Assembly (NCBI RefSeq): GCF_025452235.1
Contig: NZ_CP104965.1
Coordinates: forward strand, 2,290,501-2,354,500
Origin: Devosia neptuniae
GTDB lineage: Bacteria > Pseudomonadota > Alphaproteobacteria > Rhizobiales > Devosiaceae
Length of the DNA: 64,000 nt
Direction: 5' to 3'
Part shown: piece after piece, positions 35,137 through 43,222 of the stretch
Numbering within the stretch: position 1 is the stretch's first letter
Layout of the letters: every line of letters begins with the position of its first letter
Notes under the pieces: model-generated
Seen by the model: only the letters and a program-made list of their open reading frames with translations
Databases searched by the model: none
Told to the model about the DNA's origin: nothing
Position numbers and translations under genes: made by a program

Positions 35137-35760
35137 TCAGGCCAGCGGAATGCCTTTGTTGCCCTTGTCCTTCTGGTATGCCGCGGAGAGATCGGCATAG
35201 AGGGCGTTCACGTCGTCGAAGCGGGCCAGCAGGGTTTCGCGGTGGCCACGGTCGAGGCCCGCGATCATGCGGGCGATGTTGTGGCTGGTCCAATATTGGT
35301 TGGTGGCGTTGTAGAGCGGGCGGTCAGGGGAGACGGTGCCGGTTTCAGGATCGGGAGTGGCGTAGACCGCCTTGAGGATCTGGATGTCGTAGGGGATGGC
35401 GAAGCTGTCGCGGCTGTCTTCGTGGCTGAACAGGAAATAGAAATTGTCGAAGCCCGACCAGGTGATGCCCGAGAGGCAGAGCGAGCAGGGCTCGTGGGTG
35501 GCGAGGAAGAGGCAATCCTTGGTGTCGGGGCGCTGGTCGGCGGGGAGTTCGAAGAAGCGCTTGATGGCGTGCATTTCGCCATGCCAGAGCGGGTTTTCGA
35601 TCTCGTTATTGGTTTCGGCCACGACGACCGAGAGATCGGATTTGCGCAGGATGGCCGCTCCGAACAGCTTGTTGCCGCGCGCTACGCCCGCTTGAGTGAC
35701 AGGGGCGATGTCCTGCTCGATGACGTCGAGCAGGCGATCAATGAGACCGGCAGAATCCAT
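35137..35760 (-). CDS. Nucleoside/cytosine deaminase family protein
   Basis: 207 residues from ATG 35760; the in-frame extension to 36096 overlaps another gene and is rejected. Zinc site of the CDA superfamily: HGE at residues 60-62 (in WHGEMHAI) and PCSLC at 91-95. HGE in place of the more common HAE is seen in some family members. It is longer than tRNA or guanine deaminases (about 150-160). Substrate not clear; purine-linked neighbours make a nucleobase/nucleoside likely. Ten bases downstream of the META-domain gene. Confidence 0.85.
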   Translation of the reverse strand: MDSAGLIDRLLDVIEQDIAPVTQAGVARGNKLFGAAILRKSDLSVVVAETNNEIENPLWHGEMHAIKRFFELPADQRPDTKDCLFLATHEPCSLCLSGITWSGFDNFYFLFSHEDSRDSFAIPYDIQILKAVYATPDPETGTVSPDRPLYNATNQYWTSHNIARMIAGLDRGHRETLLARFDDVNALYADLSAAYQKDKGNKGIPLA

Positions 35761-35770
35761 CTTTAGCTTT

Positions 35771-36529
35771 CTATTGGGCGGCGTGCAGCACGACCAGCGC
35801 GGTGCCGCCGGCGTCGTTGAGGTGGAGGATATTGCCCTTGATCTCGTAGCCGGCGGTGGCGGCGAGGGCGGCGAAGAGGGCGGCTTCCTGGGCCATGATG
35901 TCGGGGGCGCAGGCCATGCGGGTGCCGGCAACGGGGCCGAATTTGAGCCCGTTATCGGCAAAGGCGGCTTCGCTGAAATAGCTGTTGCAGCTGCCATGGC
36001 CGCCGGCGCGGCCTTCGGGGGCGATGGACAGGGTTGGCATGGCAGTCGCCAGCACGGGCGTGCCGCCGATGCTGTCGACGACCCATTCGGTTTCAAAGAT
36101 GGTGGGCATGATATCGAGTGTGGCGACCGGATCGGCGGGGACGGGCAGGGGCTGTACGATAATGGTCACCGGGGCGATGGCTTGCAGGTTCACCGGCACG
36201 GGGGCAGCGTCGCGGAACACCACGGTGTTGCCGGAGAGGATTTCCGCGGAAAGGCCATAGTTCCCGCCGGCCGCCACCACATTGGAGCGCACGTCGAAGG
36301 CAAAGGAGAGCGGCACCTGGCCGGGGGCGGCGAGCAGGGCGGTGGCGCCGGCAATGGGCTTGGGTCCATCGGCGGTGAGCGAGACCAGCGTCACGCGCAG
36401 CTGGGCATTTTCCGGCAGGGCGATGCGTTGGCGATAGGTCACTTCGCCGGAAAAGGTCAGGTCTTCGGCCGCAAGGGCGGAGCCAAATCCGGTGGTGAGC
36501 AGCAGCAGGGTCAGCACGATCTTGAGCAT
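35771..36529 (-). CDS. YbaY-like and META domain envelope protein
   Basis: 252 residues with a Sec signal peptide (MLKIVLTLLLLTTGFGSALA). Residues about 25-125 resemble the YbaY/pilotin-like lipoprotein domain (GEVTYRQRIALPENAQLRV), and about 145-250 a META domain (TEWVVDSIGGTPV... GSCNSYFSEAAF... TRMACAP). There is no lipobox Cys after the signal. META domain proteins such as HslJ are linked to stress tolerance and antibiotic resistance. Upstream of the deaminase with a short gap. Confidence 0.85.
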   Translation of the reverse strand: MLKIVLTLLLLTTGFGSALAAEDLTFSGEVTYRQRIALPENAQLRVTLVSLTADGPKPIAGATALLAAPGQVPLSFAFDVRSNVVAAGGNYGLSAEILSGNTVVFRDAAPVPVNLQAIAPVTIIVQPLPVPADPVATLDIMPTIFETEWVVDSIGGTPVLATAMPTLSIAPEGRAGGHGSCNSYFSEAAFADNGLKFGPVAGTRMACAPDIMAQEAALFAALAATAGYEIKGNILHLNDAGGTALVVLHAAQ

Positions 36530-36603
36530 GGTGTCCTCCCTCTCAAGCTATCGATCCCAAGGTAACGCCTTGGCAGCATTATGGATGCTCGCCCGTCCGG
36601 GTT

Positions 36604-37104
36604 TCAATCGGCGTGTTTGACGATGAATGGCGCGGGGTAAAGATATTCCTCCAGATTGTTGCCATCGCCGCCGCGATCGACCACGAGGAAATCGCTGTCG
36701 CGCTCCAGCGGCGTCAGCACGCCATGCCAGGTGTTCATCGCTATGTTGACGCCTTGCCCCGGTCCGGTGAGGAAGGCGCGGGGCGTGCCCGGGATGCCGT
36801 CCATGTCAGGCGCGACAATGACCAGGAATGGTCGGTCGGAGAGAGGATAGAAGGCCTGGCTACCCAGGGGGTGGCGCTCGACCAGCTTCAGGCTGAGCGG
36901 AATGGCATAGGGCTGGCCGCGAAAGATCGAGATCAGCGGGCGGGGATTATCCCCGCCCAATTGCACATTGGCCAGATCGTGGAAGCGCTCGGTCATGCCC
37001 GCATTGATGGGGTAGTGATGGGCGCCGGCCGTCTGGATCACCTGGCCGAAGGGCGCGAAGGCTTCCGGGGTCAACGGCTCGATGAGGATGGCCGGGGCGC
37101 TCAT
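36604..37104 (-). CDS. allA: Ureidoglycolate lyase
   Basis: 166 residues, the usual size of AllA. Cupin-type fold with the conserved TWHGVLTPL and DFLVVDRGG segments. It splits ureidoglycolate to glyoxylate and urea, the last step of allantoin breakdown. Its ATG shares one base with the stop of the upstream allE gene. Confidence 0.93.
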   Translation of the reverse strand: MSAPAILIEPLTPEAFAPFGQVIQTAGAHHYPINAGMTERFHDLANVQLGGDNPRPLISIFRGQPYAIPLSLKLVERHPLGSQAFYPLSDRPFLVIVAPDMDGIPGTPRAFLTGPGQGVNIAMNTWHGVLTPLERDSDFLVVDRGGDGNNLEEYLYPAPFIVKHAD

Positions 37105-37931
37105 CAGCGCAGGCTCAGCTGCATGTGGCGGTTGACGTCCTTATAGAGCAGATAGCGGAACCGGCCGGGGCCGCCGGCGTAGCAGGCCTGAGGGCAGAAG
37201 GCGCGCAGCCACATGAAATCGCCGGCCTCGACCTCGACCCAGTCGCGATTGAGCCGATAGACCGCCTTGCCCTCGAGCACGTAAAGCCCGTGTTCCATGA
37301 CGTGGGTTTCCTCGAACGGGATCGAGGCGCCGGGTTCGAGCGTGACGATATTGACATGCATGTCGTGGCGCAGGTCGGTGGGCTCGACAAAGCGGGTGGT
37401 GCCCCAGCGATCGTCGGTGCCGGGCATCCAGCGGATGGGGGTATCGCGTTCATTGGCGACGAAGGCGGTGGGAGCGTCGATCCCCTCGACGGCCTCATAG
37501 CGCTTGCGCACCCAGTGGAAACGGGCGGATGCGGCGCTCTTGTTGAGCAGGGTCCAGACGCAGCCGGGGGGCAGGAAGGCATAGCCGCCGGGGCTGAGCA
37601 GGTGGGGCTGGCCGTCGATGGTGAGGCTGACTTCACCCTCGACCACGAAGAGTACGCCTTCTGCTCCCGCATCGGGCTCGGGCCTGTCGCTGCCGCCGCC
37701 GGGCAGCACTTCCATGATGTATTGCGAAAAGGTCTCGGAAAAGCCCGAGAGCGGGCGGGCGATGACCCAGGCGCGGGTGTTCTGCCAATGCGGCAAATAG
37801 CTGGTGACGATGTCGCGCATCACCCCATGCGGGATGACCGCATAGGCCTCGGTGAAGACGGCGCGGCCGGTGTGGAGGGCGGTCTGCGCGGGCAGGCCAG
37901 CAGACGGGGTGGCGTAGGTTGAATCGGCCAT
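37104..37931 (-). CDS. allE: (S)-ureidoglycine aminohydrolase
   Basis: 275 residues with two cupin halves. The C-terminal cupin shows PFEETHVMEHGLYVLEGKAV, with the Glu/His/Glu/His metal ligands of the family. It releases ammonia from ureidoglycine to give ureidoglycolate. In an apparent operon with allA (one-base overlap) and the upstream GST gene (14-base gap). Confidence 0.93.
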   Translation of the reverse strand: MADSTYATPSAGLPAQTALHTGRAVFTEAYAVIPHGVMRDIVTSYLPHWQNTRAWVIARPLSGFSETFSQYIMEVLPGGGSDRPEPDAGAEGVLFVVEGEVSLTIDGQPHLLSPGGYAFLPPGCVWTLLNKSAASARFHWVRKRYEAVEGIDAPTAFVANERDTPIRWMPGTDDRWGTTRFVEPTDLRHDMHVNIVTLEPGASIPFEETHVMEHGLYVLEGKAVYRLNRDWVEVEAGDFMWLRAFCPQACYAGGPGRFRYLLYKDVNRHMQLSLR

Positions 37932-37945
37932 AATATTCCCAGCGT

Positions 37946-38629
37946 TCAGGCAGTCTGGCGATAATCGGCGACGATGCGGCCGGCGGCAAGGGCTTCCCGC
38001 TCATAGAGTGCCTTGCGCCAGGTTTCCTTGAGCGCTGCGGCATACCAATCCTGCATCGAGGGCAGGGCCAGCAGGCCCTGGGCATAGGCAGCAGCAGGGG
38101 CGCTGAGCTTGAGATCGTAGATCTGCACGCGGAAGGCGACGGCGCTGAAGAAGGCGTCAACGGCGGTGAATCTCTCGCCGGCAAGGAAGGGTCCGCCGAA
38201 GCGGGTGAGGCCGTCGTTCCATAGCGCGTCGATGCGGGCGATGTCATTGGCGAGGCCGTCAGGGATGGCCGAGAGTTCGACCCGGATGCCGACATTCATG
38301 CCGCAGATATTGCGCAAATGAGGAAAGCCAGAATGCATTTCGGCGGCAGCCGAACGCGCAAAGGCGCGGGCGATTTTGTCGGCCGGCCAGACCTGGTCAT
38401 GGCTTTCGGCCAGGTATTCGGCGATGGCGAGCGAGTCCCAGACCAGGGTGTCGCCATCGATGAGGCAGGGGAAGCGGCCGCTGGGCGAAACATCGCCAAA
38501 AGCCAGGGTTGGGCCATCGTTGAAGGGTCGCAGCTGTTCGTCGAAGGGGATGCCGAGTTCGCGCATCAGCACCCAGGGACGCAGCGACCAGGACGAGTAA
38601 TTCTTGTTGGCGATGTAGAGCTTGAACAT
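37946..38629 (-). CDS. Glutathione S-transferase family protein
   Basis: 227 residues from ATG 38629 with GGAGGG upstream; an in-frame ATG at 38677 is less likely. N-terminal thioredoxin-like domain (KLYIANKNYSSWSLRPWVLM, with Ser/Tyr near the GSH site), then an all-helical C-domain. Likely conjugates or reduces electrophiles with glutathione. Co-directional with allE and allA; whether it works in purine breakdown is unknown. Confidence 0.88.
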   Translation of the reverse strand: MFKLYIANKNYSSWSLRPWVLMRELGIPFDEQLRPFNDGPTLAFGDVSPSGRFPCLIDGDTLVWDSLAIAEYLAESHDQVWPADKIARAFARSAAAEMHSGFPHLRNICGMNVGIRVELSAIPDGLANDIARIDALWNDGLTRFGGPFLAGERFTAVDAFFSAVAFRVQIYDLKLSAPAAAYAQGLLALPSMQDWYAAALKETWRKALYEREALAAGRIVADYRQTA

Positions 38630-38678
38630 GGGACCCTCCAATGGCCGTGGCGTAGCGTCTCGGCAGAGTCGAAGCAAG

Positions 38679-39008
38679 TCAGGCTGGCGTCTCCACCTGC
38701 CGTTTGAGCTTGCTCAGCATGGCGGCGGCATAGGTGGCGTAGGGACCGATCCAGCGCTCGTGCAGGGCGTGGATGGGCAGGGCGTCGAGATGGTTCCAGC
38801 GCTCGCGGCCGCGCCGTTCGACCACGATCAGTCCAGCGTCTTCCAGCACCTTGAGATGCTGCATCACGGTGCAGCGATCCAGCTCCGGCAGCAGATCGCA
38901 GAGCATGCCGGTGGTGCGGGATTCATCCTTGAGCAGATCGAGGATGTGCCGACGGGCGCGGTGGCTCAGGGCCTTGAAGATGCTGTCGTTTTCGTCTTCA
39001 GTTGACAT
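38679..39008 (-). CDS. ArsR family transcriptional regulator
   Basis: 109 residues with a winged HTH (IFKALSHRARRHILDLL, CTVMQHLKVLEDAGLI, VVERRGRERWNHLD). No Cys pattern of metal sensors is obvious. Divergent from an SRPBCC gene, a very common pairing in which the regulator controls the SRPBCC/VOC genes. Its own start codon lies within a palindrome likely to be its operator. Confidence 0.9.
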   Translation of the reverse strand: MSTEDENDSIFKALSHRARRHILDLLKDESRTTGMLCDLLPELDRCTVMQHLKVLEDAGLIVVERRGRERWNHLDALPIHALHERWIGPYATYAAAMLSKLKRQVETPA

Positions 39009-39026
39009 GTTATATTTTTATAACAT
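39007..39026. promoter_or_regulatory. Candidate ArsR operator
   Basis: ATGTTATA-TTTT-TATAACAT, a perfect AT-rich palindrome in a high-GC genome. It overlaps the regulator start codon and is 35 bases before the SRPBCC start, so one dimer could block both directions. Confidence 0.75.
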
Positions 39027-39060
39027 ATCGTAAGTGCAGTCAAGCATGAGGAGAGACGAA

Positions 39061-39513
39061 ATGGCTTATGATTTCAGGGTCAGCGGGCGCATCGCCAAGC
39101 CGGTGCATGAAGTGTTCGAGGCGGTGGCCGACCCCAAGCAGCTATCGGGCTATTTCACCACGGGCGGCGCCAAGGGGCGGCTGGAGACTGGCGCGACGGT
39201 GAGCTGGGACTTTGCCGATTTCCCCGGGGCCTTTCCGGTGAAGGTCGAGCGGGTCGAGAAAGACAAGGAAATCGTGTTGCATTGGCAGGCGGCCGACGAT
39301 GGCGGGCCGGCCTATGACACGACGGTCACCATGAGCTTTTCCGGGCTCGATGATGGCCGGACGCTGGTGACCATCGCGGAAAAAGGCTGGCGCGACGGCG
39401 ACGCCGGGCTCAAGGCGGCCTTGGGCAATTGCGAGGGGTGGACCGGCATGCTGTGCGCGCTCAAGGCCTATATCGAGCACGGCATCAATCTGCGCGAGGG
39501 ATTTTATAAGTGA
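39061..39513 (+). CDS. SRPBCC (AHSA1-like) domain protein
   Basis: 150 residues from ATG 39061 (GAGGAGAG upstream). It begins YDFRVSGRIAKPVHEVFEAV and has GYFTTGGAKGRLETGATVSW and the C-terminal helix of START-like proteins. The family binds hydrophobic ligands; physiological role here unknown. Its stop overlaps the next start (GTGA). Confidence 0.88.
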   Translation: MAYDFRVSGRIAKPVHEVFEAVADPKQLSGYFTTGGAKGRLETGATVSWDFADFPGAFPVKVERVEKDKEIVLHWQAADDGGPAYDTTVTMSFSGLDDGRTLVTIAEKGWRDGDAGLKAALGNCEGWTGMLCALKAYIEHGINLREGFYK

Positions 39514-39872
39514 GCGCGGAGATCGGCGGCGGCATCAATATTGCCATGAAGGTGCCGACCCATTGCTACGAGGCCACCGTGGCGTTCTACCGGGATACGC
39601 TCAAGCTGCAGCGCGTTCCGGAGAAGCCGGATGTGGTCGGCTTCATCTATGGACCGAACCGGCTATGGATCGACCATGTGCCGCAATTGTCGCAAGCCGA
39701 GGTGTGGCTGGAGCTGTTCACGCCGGATTTCCCCGCCGCAGCCAATGCGTTGGAGGAAGCGGGTGTGGTTCGCAATGATGGCATCGAGCCATTGGGCAAG
39801 GGTTTCGCGGGCGGGTGGTTCTTCAACCCGGCCGGTATCGTGCATCTGGTGCGCACGCCGGACGCCTGGTAA
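39510..39872 (+). CDS. VOC family (glyoxalase-like) protein
   Basis: 120 residues from GTG 39510, coupled to the SRPBCC gene by a 4-base overlap. A single vicinal-oxygen-chelate fold with HCYEATVAFYRDTLKL and GWFFNPAGIVHLVRTP. Metal and substrate are not deducible. Confidence 0.85.
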   Translation: MSAEIGGGINIAMKVPTHCYEATVAFYRDTLKLQRVPEKPDVVGFIYGPNRLWIDHVPQLSQAEVWLELFTPDFPAAANALEEAGVVRNDGIEPLGKGFAGGWFFNPAGIVHLVRTPDAW

Positions 39873-40044
39873 CGCGGCGTTAGGCTTACCAAATCATCAA
39901 CTATTGGCGCGCATGATGGTGCTCATGAGTGAACATGAGCACCAAAGCGGGCGGCAAACGGCGGATTGGCTGCGGCACAATGTGCCCTGGCTTGGGCTGT
40001 TGGCCTTGCTGGCCACCCTGTTGCGGGAAGCCGATTTGCCGGAT

Positions 40045-41460
40045 TTACGGCAGGATCGCCTTTAGCCGCAGCAGCGCAATGCGTTCGACCTGCGCGCAGG
40101 CCGCCTTGAACTCTTCGGCGGCGCTGTTGGTGATGCGCGTCTCGAAGGCGGCCAGGATCGAGGCCTTGGTATTGTCCTTGACCGCGATGATGAACGGGAA
40201 GCCGAATTTTTCGACATAGGTTTTGTTGAGCGCGGTGAACTTTTCGCGCTCGGCATCGGTCAGGGCGTCGAGCCCGGCTGAGGCCTGTTCTTCGGTCGAG
40301 GCTGCGGTGAGCCGCTTGGCGGCGGCCAGCTTGCCGGCCAGGTCGGGGTGGGCGCGCAGCACGGCGAGGCGTTCTTCGTCAGTGGCGAGGCGGAACTGGG
40401 TGCGCAGGGCGAATTGCAGGCCGATGGCGGTGTCGTTGACCGGGGCCAGTTCGCCCTCCCAGGCGCGTTCGGCAATCCAGGGAGAGTGCTCGAAGATGGA
40501 GCCGAATTTTTCGACGAACTCGGCTTTGGGCAGCTGGGACGGGATGAATTCGGGCGCCTGGTAAGGATGCTCTTTGGCCCAGTGCTGGGCGATCTCGAGG
40601 CGGGTGGGCACCCAGACTTTGTCGAAGCTTTTGATGTAGTCGACGAACTTTTTGAGCCCTTGGAAGCGGCCGGGCTGGCCGACGAGGCGGCAATGCAGGC
40701 CAATCGACATCATCTTGGGTGAGCCGGCTTGGCCCTCGGCATAGAGGCAGTCGAAGCTGTCCTTGAGGAACTGGAAATATTCCTCGCCATTGTCAAAGCC
40801 CGAGGCGGTGACGAAGCGCATGTCATTGGCCGAAAGCGTATAGGGAATGATCAGTTGCGGATTGCCCTGATGCACGCGCCAATAGGGCAGGTCGTCGTCA
40901 TAGGTGTCCGAGATATAGGCAAAGCCACCGGCCTCTGAGACCAGATCGACCGTGTTGAGTGAGCAGCGGCCGGTGTACCAGCCCAGGGGGCGCTCGCCCG
41001 TCGCGATGGTGTGGAGGCGGATTGCCTCGGCGATCTGCTGGCGCTCGACTTCGGGCGTCATGTCCTTGTGTTCGACCCATTTATAGCCGTGGCTGGCGAT
41101 TTCCCAGCCGGCGTCCTGCATGGCGGCAAGCTGGGTGGGGGCGCGCATCAGGGCGGTGGCGACGCCATAGATGGTGACGGGCAGGGCGGCTTCGGTAAAC
41201 AGGCGGTGCAGCCGCCAGAAGCCGGCCCGCGCGCCATATTCATACATGGACTCAACATTCCAATGGCGCTTGTCGGGCCAGGGCGCAGCGCCCACCACGT
41301 CGACGAGGAAGGCCTCGGACGCGGCATCGCCATGCAGGATATTGTTTTCCCCACCCTCTTCGTAATTGAGCACGAATTGCACCGCCACATGCGCGCCGCC
41401 GGGCCAATTGGCATTGGGCGGAGTGGGGCCGTGGCCGTGCATGTCGCGGGGGTAACGCAT
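40045..41460 (-). CDS. puuE: Allantoinase (PuuE) - OHCU decarboxylase (UraD) fusion
   Basis: 471 residues. Residues 1 to about 300 are a polysaccharide-deacetylase-like allantoinase of the PuuE class (RYPRDMHGHGPTPPNANWPG, SHGYKWVEH, GWYTGRCSLNT). From about 308 to the end is an OHCU decarboxylase domain (FVEKFGSIFEHSPWIAERAW, LRAHPDLAGKLA, KFGFPFIIAVK). The protein would take OHCU to (S)-allantoin and open it to allantoate in one polypeptide. Separate proteins are more usual; fusions are known in bacteria. Divergent arrangement around the LysR/uraH region. Confidence 0.93.
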   Translation of the reverse strand: MRYPRDMHGHGPTPPNANWPGGAHVAVQFVLNYEEGGENNILHGDAASEAFLVDVVGAAPWPDKRHWNVESMYEYGARAGFWRLHRLFTEAALPVTIYGVATALMRAPTQLAAMQDAGWEIASHGYKWVEHKDMTPEVERQQIAEAIRLHTIATGERPLGWYTGRCSLNTVDLVSEAGGFAYISDTYDDDLPYWRVHQGNPQLIIPYTLSANDMRFVTASGFDNGEEYFQFLKDSFDCLYAEGQAGSPKMMSIGLHCRLVGQPGRFQGLKKFVDYIKSFDKVWVPTRLEIAQHWAKEHPYQAPEFIPSQLPKAEFVEKFGSIFEHSPWIAERAWEGELAPVNDTAIGLQFALRTQFRLATDEERLAVLRAHPDLAGKLAAAKRLTAASTEEQASAGLDALTDAEREKFTALNKTYVEKFGFPFIIAVKDNTKASILAAFETRITNSAAEEFKAACAQVERIALLRLKAILP

Positions 41461-41764
41461 TGGACTGTCTCGTGGAAAGGTCGGAGGGAGGCGGTAAGGT
41501 AAGCAGATGTGGGGGTGCTGCGCTAGGTGGGATATGCGGGGGAATAGCTGCTACCCACTGGGGGATTCTGGTGTGGGCGGGAGGCTCTGCTTGCCGTCCC
41601 TCCCACGTGCGGCATCGAGGTGTTCGCCCTCCCTCCCCCTTGAGGGGAGGGCCGGGGTGGGGGTCGTTGGGGCATTTGCGCTAGCGCCCGCCGACCCCCA
41701 CCCTCAATCCCTCCCCTCAAGGGGGAGGGAGGCGACGGCTACCGGCACCTGCTCACTATGAGAT
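41461..41764. repeat. Intergenic gap with a family D inverted pair
   Basis: At 41627-41733 CCCTCCCCCTTGAGGGGAGG and, on the far side, its reverse complement form a long stem, with an inner GCGCTAGCGC at the loop. No gene is supported in this gap. Confidence 0.75.
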
Positions 41765-42754
41765 CTACTGCGCTACCGCCCCCGGCAGCGAAACGCCTTC
41801 GAAATAGCCCTTGGCGTGGTCGAAAAATATTGCGGGGGCCAGGTGCAGGGCGCTGCCGCCGCGGACCATGATGCCGAAGCGGTTGGTGGGCAGGCCGCTA
41901 TCTTCGAGCGGGCGGAAGACCAGCGTGCCGCGTTCGATTTCGTTCTGGGCGCCGATCGGCGTCATGATCGAGGCATAGTGGCCGCCCAGAGCCAGTTCCA
42001 CCATGAGGCGGATCGAATCGACTTCGACCAGCGGGGGCAGGATGGTGGCTGAGCCGCGCAGGAAGGGCTCGATGACTTCGCGGATGGAGATTTCGGGCTT
42101 GGCCACGGCCAGCGGGTGCTCGATGCATTGGCGGAAGGTGAGGTGTTTGCTGGCGGCCAGCGGGTGGTCGGGCGCCATTACCGCGCCGATCCGCACATCG
42201 CGGCGGAAGGCAACGTCGATCTGGCGGGGTGGCTTGGCGATGAAGCCCAGCCCGATATCGACGCGTTCGTCTAGCAGCCGTTCGATGACGCCGGAGGAGG
42301 AGGTGAGCGAAACATCGAGGTTCAGCCGGGGATAACGCCGGCCGAAATCGGTGATGAGGCGGGGCAGGAAGGACAGGCCAATGCTTTCGGCCGCCGCGAT
42401 GCGGACCGAACCCGATTTGATGCCGCGCAGCATCTCGATTTCGGACACTGCCGCCTCGATGGGCGCGGCCAGCCGGCGCGAGTGACGGAACAGGATTTCG
42501 CCGGCGGGAGAGAGGCGCAGGCGCCGCTTTTCGCGGATGAAGAGGGCAATTCCCAAGGCATCTTCAAGCTGGGCGACCTGCCTTGTGATGGCCGAGGAGG
42601 CGATATCGAGCCGTCGCGCGGCCTCGCGGATCGACAAGTGGGTCGCCACGGCGTTGAAATAGATCAGCGATGGCTGGTGGAACACCCGCGCCAAAAGGCC
42701 CGTGGAAAGGGCGTGTTCGCGGGGACGGTCCTGTGGCTTTGGTTTGGAATCCAT
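41765..42754 (-). CDS. LysR family transcriptional regulator
   Basis: 329 residues from ATG 42754 (ATG 42784 is also possible and would add 10 residues and cover the palindrome at 42765). N-terminal HTH (FNAVATHLSIREAARRLDIA and SAITRQVAQLEDALG), then a LysR substrate-binding domain. It is divergent from uraH and xdhABC and most likely activates purine catabolism in response to an intermediate such as urate or xanthine (inference). Confidence 0.9.
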   Translation of the reverse strand: MDSKPKPQDRPREHALSTGLLARVFHQPSLIYFNAVATHLSIREAARRLDIASSAITRQVAQLEDALGIALFIREKRRLRLSPAGEILFRHSRRLAAPIEAAVSEIEMLRGIKSGSVRIAAAESIGLSFLPRLITDFGRRYPRLNLDVSLTSSSGVIERLLDERVDIGLGFIAKPPRQIDVAFRRDVRIGAVMAPDHPLAASKHLTFRQCIEHPLAVAKPEISIREVIEPFLRGSATILPPLVEVDSIRLMVELALGGHYASIMTPIGAQNEIERGTLVFRPLEDSGLPTNRFGIMVRGGSALHLAPAIFFDHAKGYFEGVSLPGAVAQ

Positions 42755-42764
42755 GATCTTACAC

Positions 42765-42783
42765 TGCTGCCGATCTGGCAGCA
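42765..42783. promoter_or_regulatory. Candidate LysR binding site
   Basis: TGCTGCC-GATCT-GGCAGCA, a perfect 7-bp inverted repeat in the gap between the LysR gene and uraH, 80 bases upstream of uraH. Position fits a LysR recognition site. Confidence 0.6.
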
Positions 42784-42862
42784 TAATGCTCCCAAATTGA
42801 GAGTATCAAGAACAATTCCACGCGCGCTATGGTTTGTGCGGGGACGACGCAAGGAGCAGCTT

Positions 42863-43219
42863 ATGGCGGGTATTGGACGCCTGACGACGCACGTATTGGA
42901 TACGATGCATGGCAAGCCGGCCAAGGGGATGCGGCTTGAGCTGCTCTATGTGCATGGCGATCATACGCATCACATTGCCGATAGCTATACCAATGGGGAT
43001 GGTCGGGTCGATCAGCCGCTGCTGGACGAGCAGCAGTTCCAGCATGGCGAATATGAAATCCATTTCCATGTCGGGCAATATTTCGAGCGCCTGGGCGTGG
43101 AGCTGGAGGCGCAATTCCTCGACGTCGTGCCGATCCGGTTCACGATTTCCGAGGACAAGCATTATCACGTGCCGCTGCTGGTCAGCCCCTTTGCTTATTC
43201 GACCTATCGGGGGAGCTAG
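42863..43219 (+). CDS. uraH: 5-hydroxyisourate hydrolase
   Basis: 118 residues, transthyretin-like. The N-terminal LTTHVLDTMHGKPA and C-terminal SPFAYSTYRGS (the YRGS signature) are diagnostic. It hydrolyses 5-hydroxyisourate, the product of urate oxidation, to OHCU. Shine-Dalgarno AAGGAG. Three bases before xdhA. Confidence 0.96.
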   Translation: MAGIGRLTTHVLDTMHGKPAKGMRLELLYVHGDHTHHIADSYTNGDGRVDQPLLDEQQFQHGEYEIHFHVGQYFERLGVELEAQFLDVVPIRFTISEDKHYHVPLLVSPFAYSTYRGS

Positions 43220-43222
43220 GGC

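Noticed and set aside
35761..36096. N-terminal extension of the deaminase gene to 36096
   Set aside because: It would read out of frame through the META-domain gene; the ATG at 35760 gives a normal family N-terminus.
39913..40065. 50-residue open frame after the VOC gene
   Set aside because: No Shine-Dalgarno, no known domain, and it overlaps the 3' end of the puuE-uraD gene. Its start region is a 10-bp inverted repeat (GGTGCTCATG/CATGAGCACC) that is more likely a transcription-end structure.
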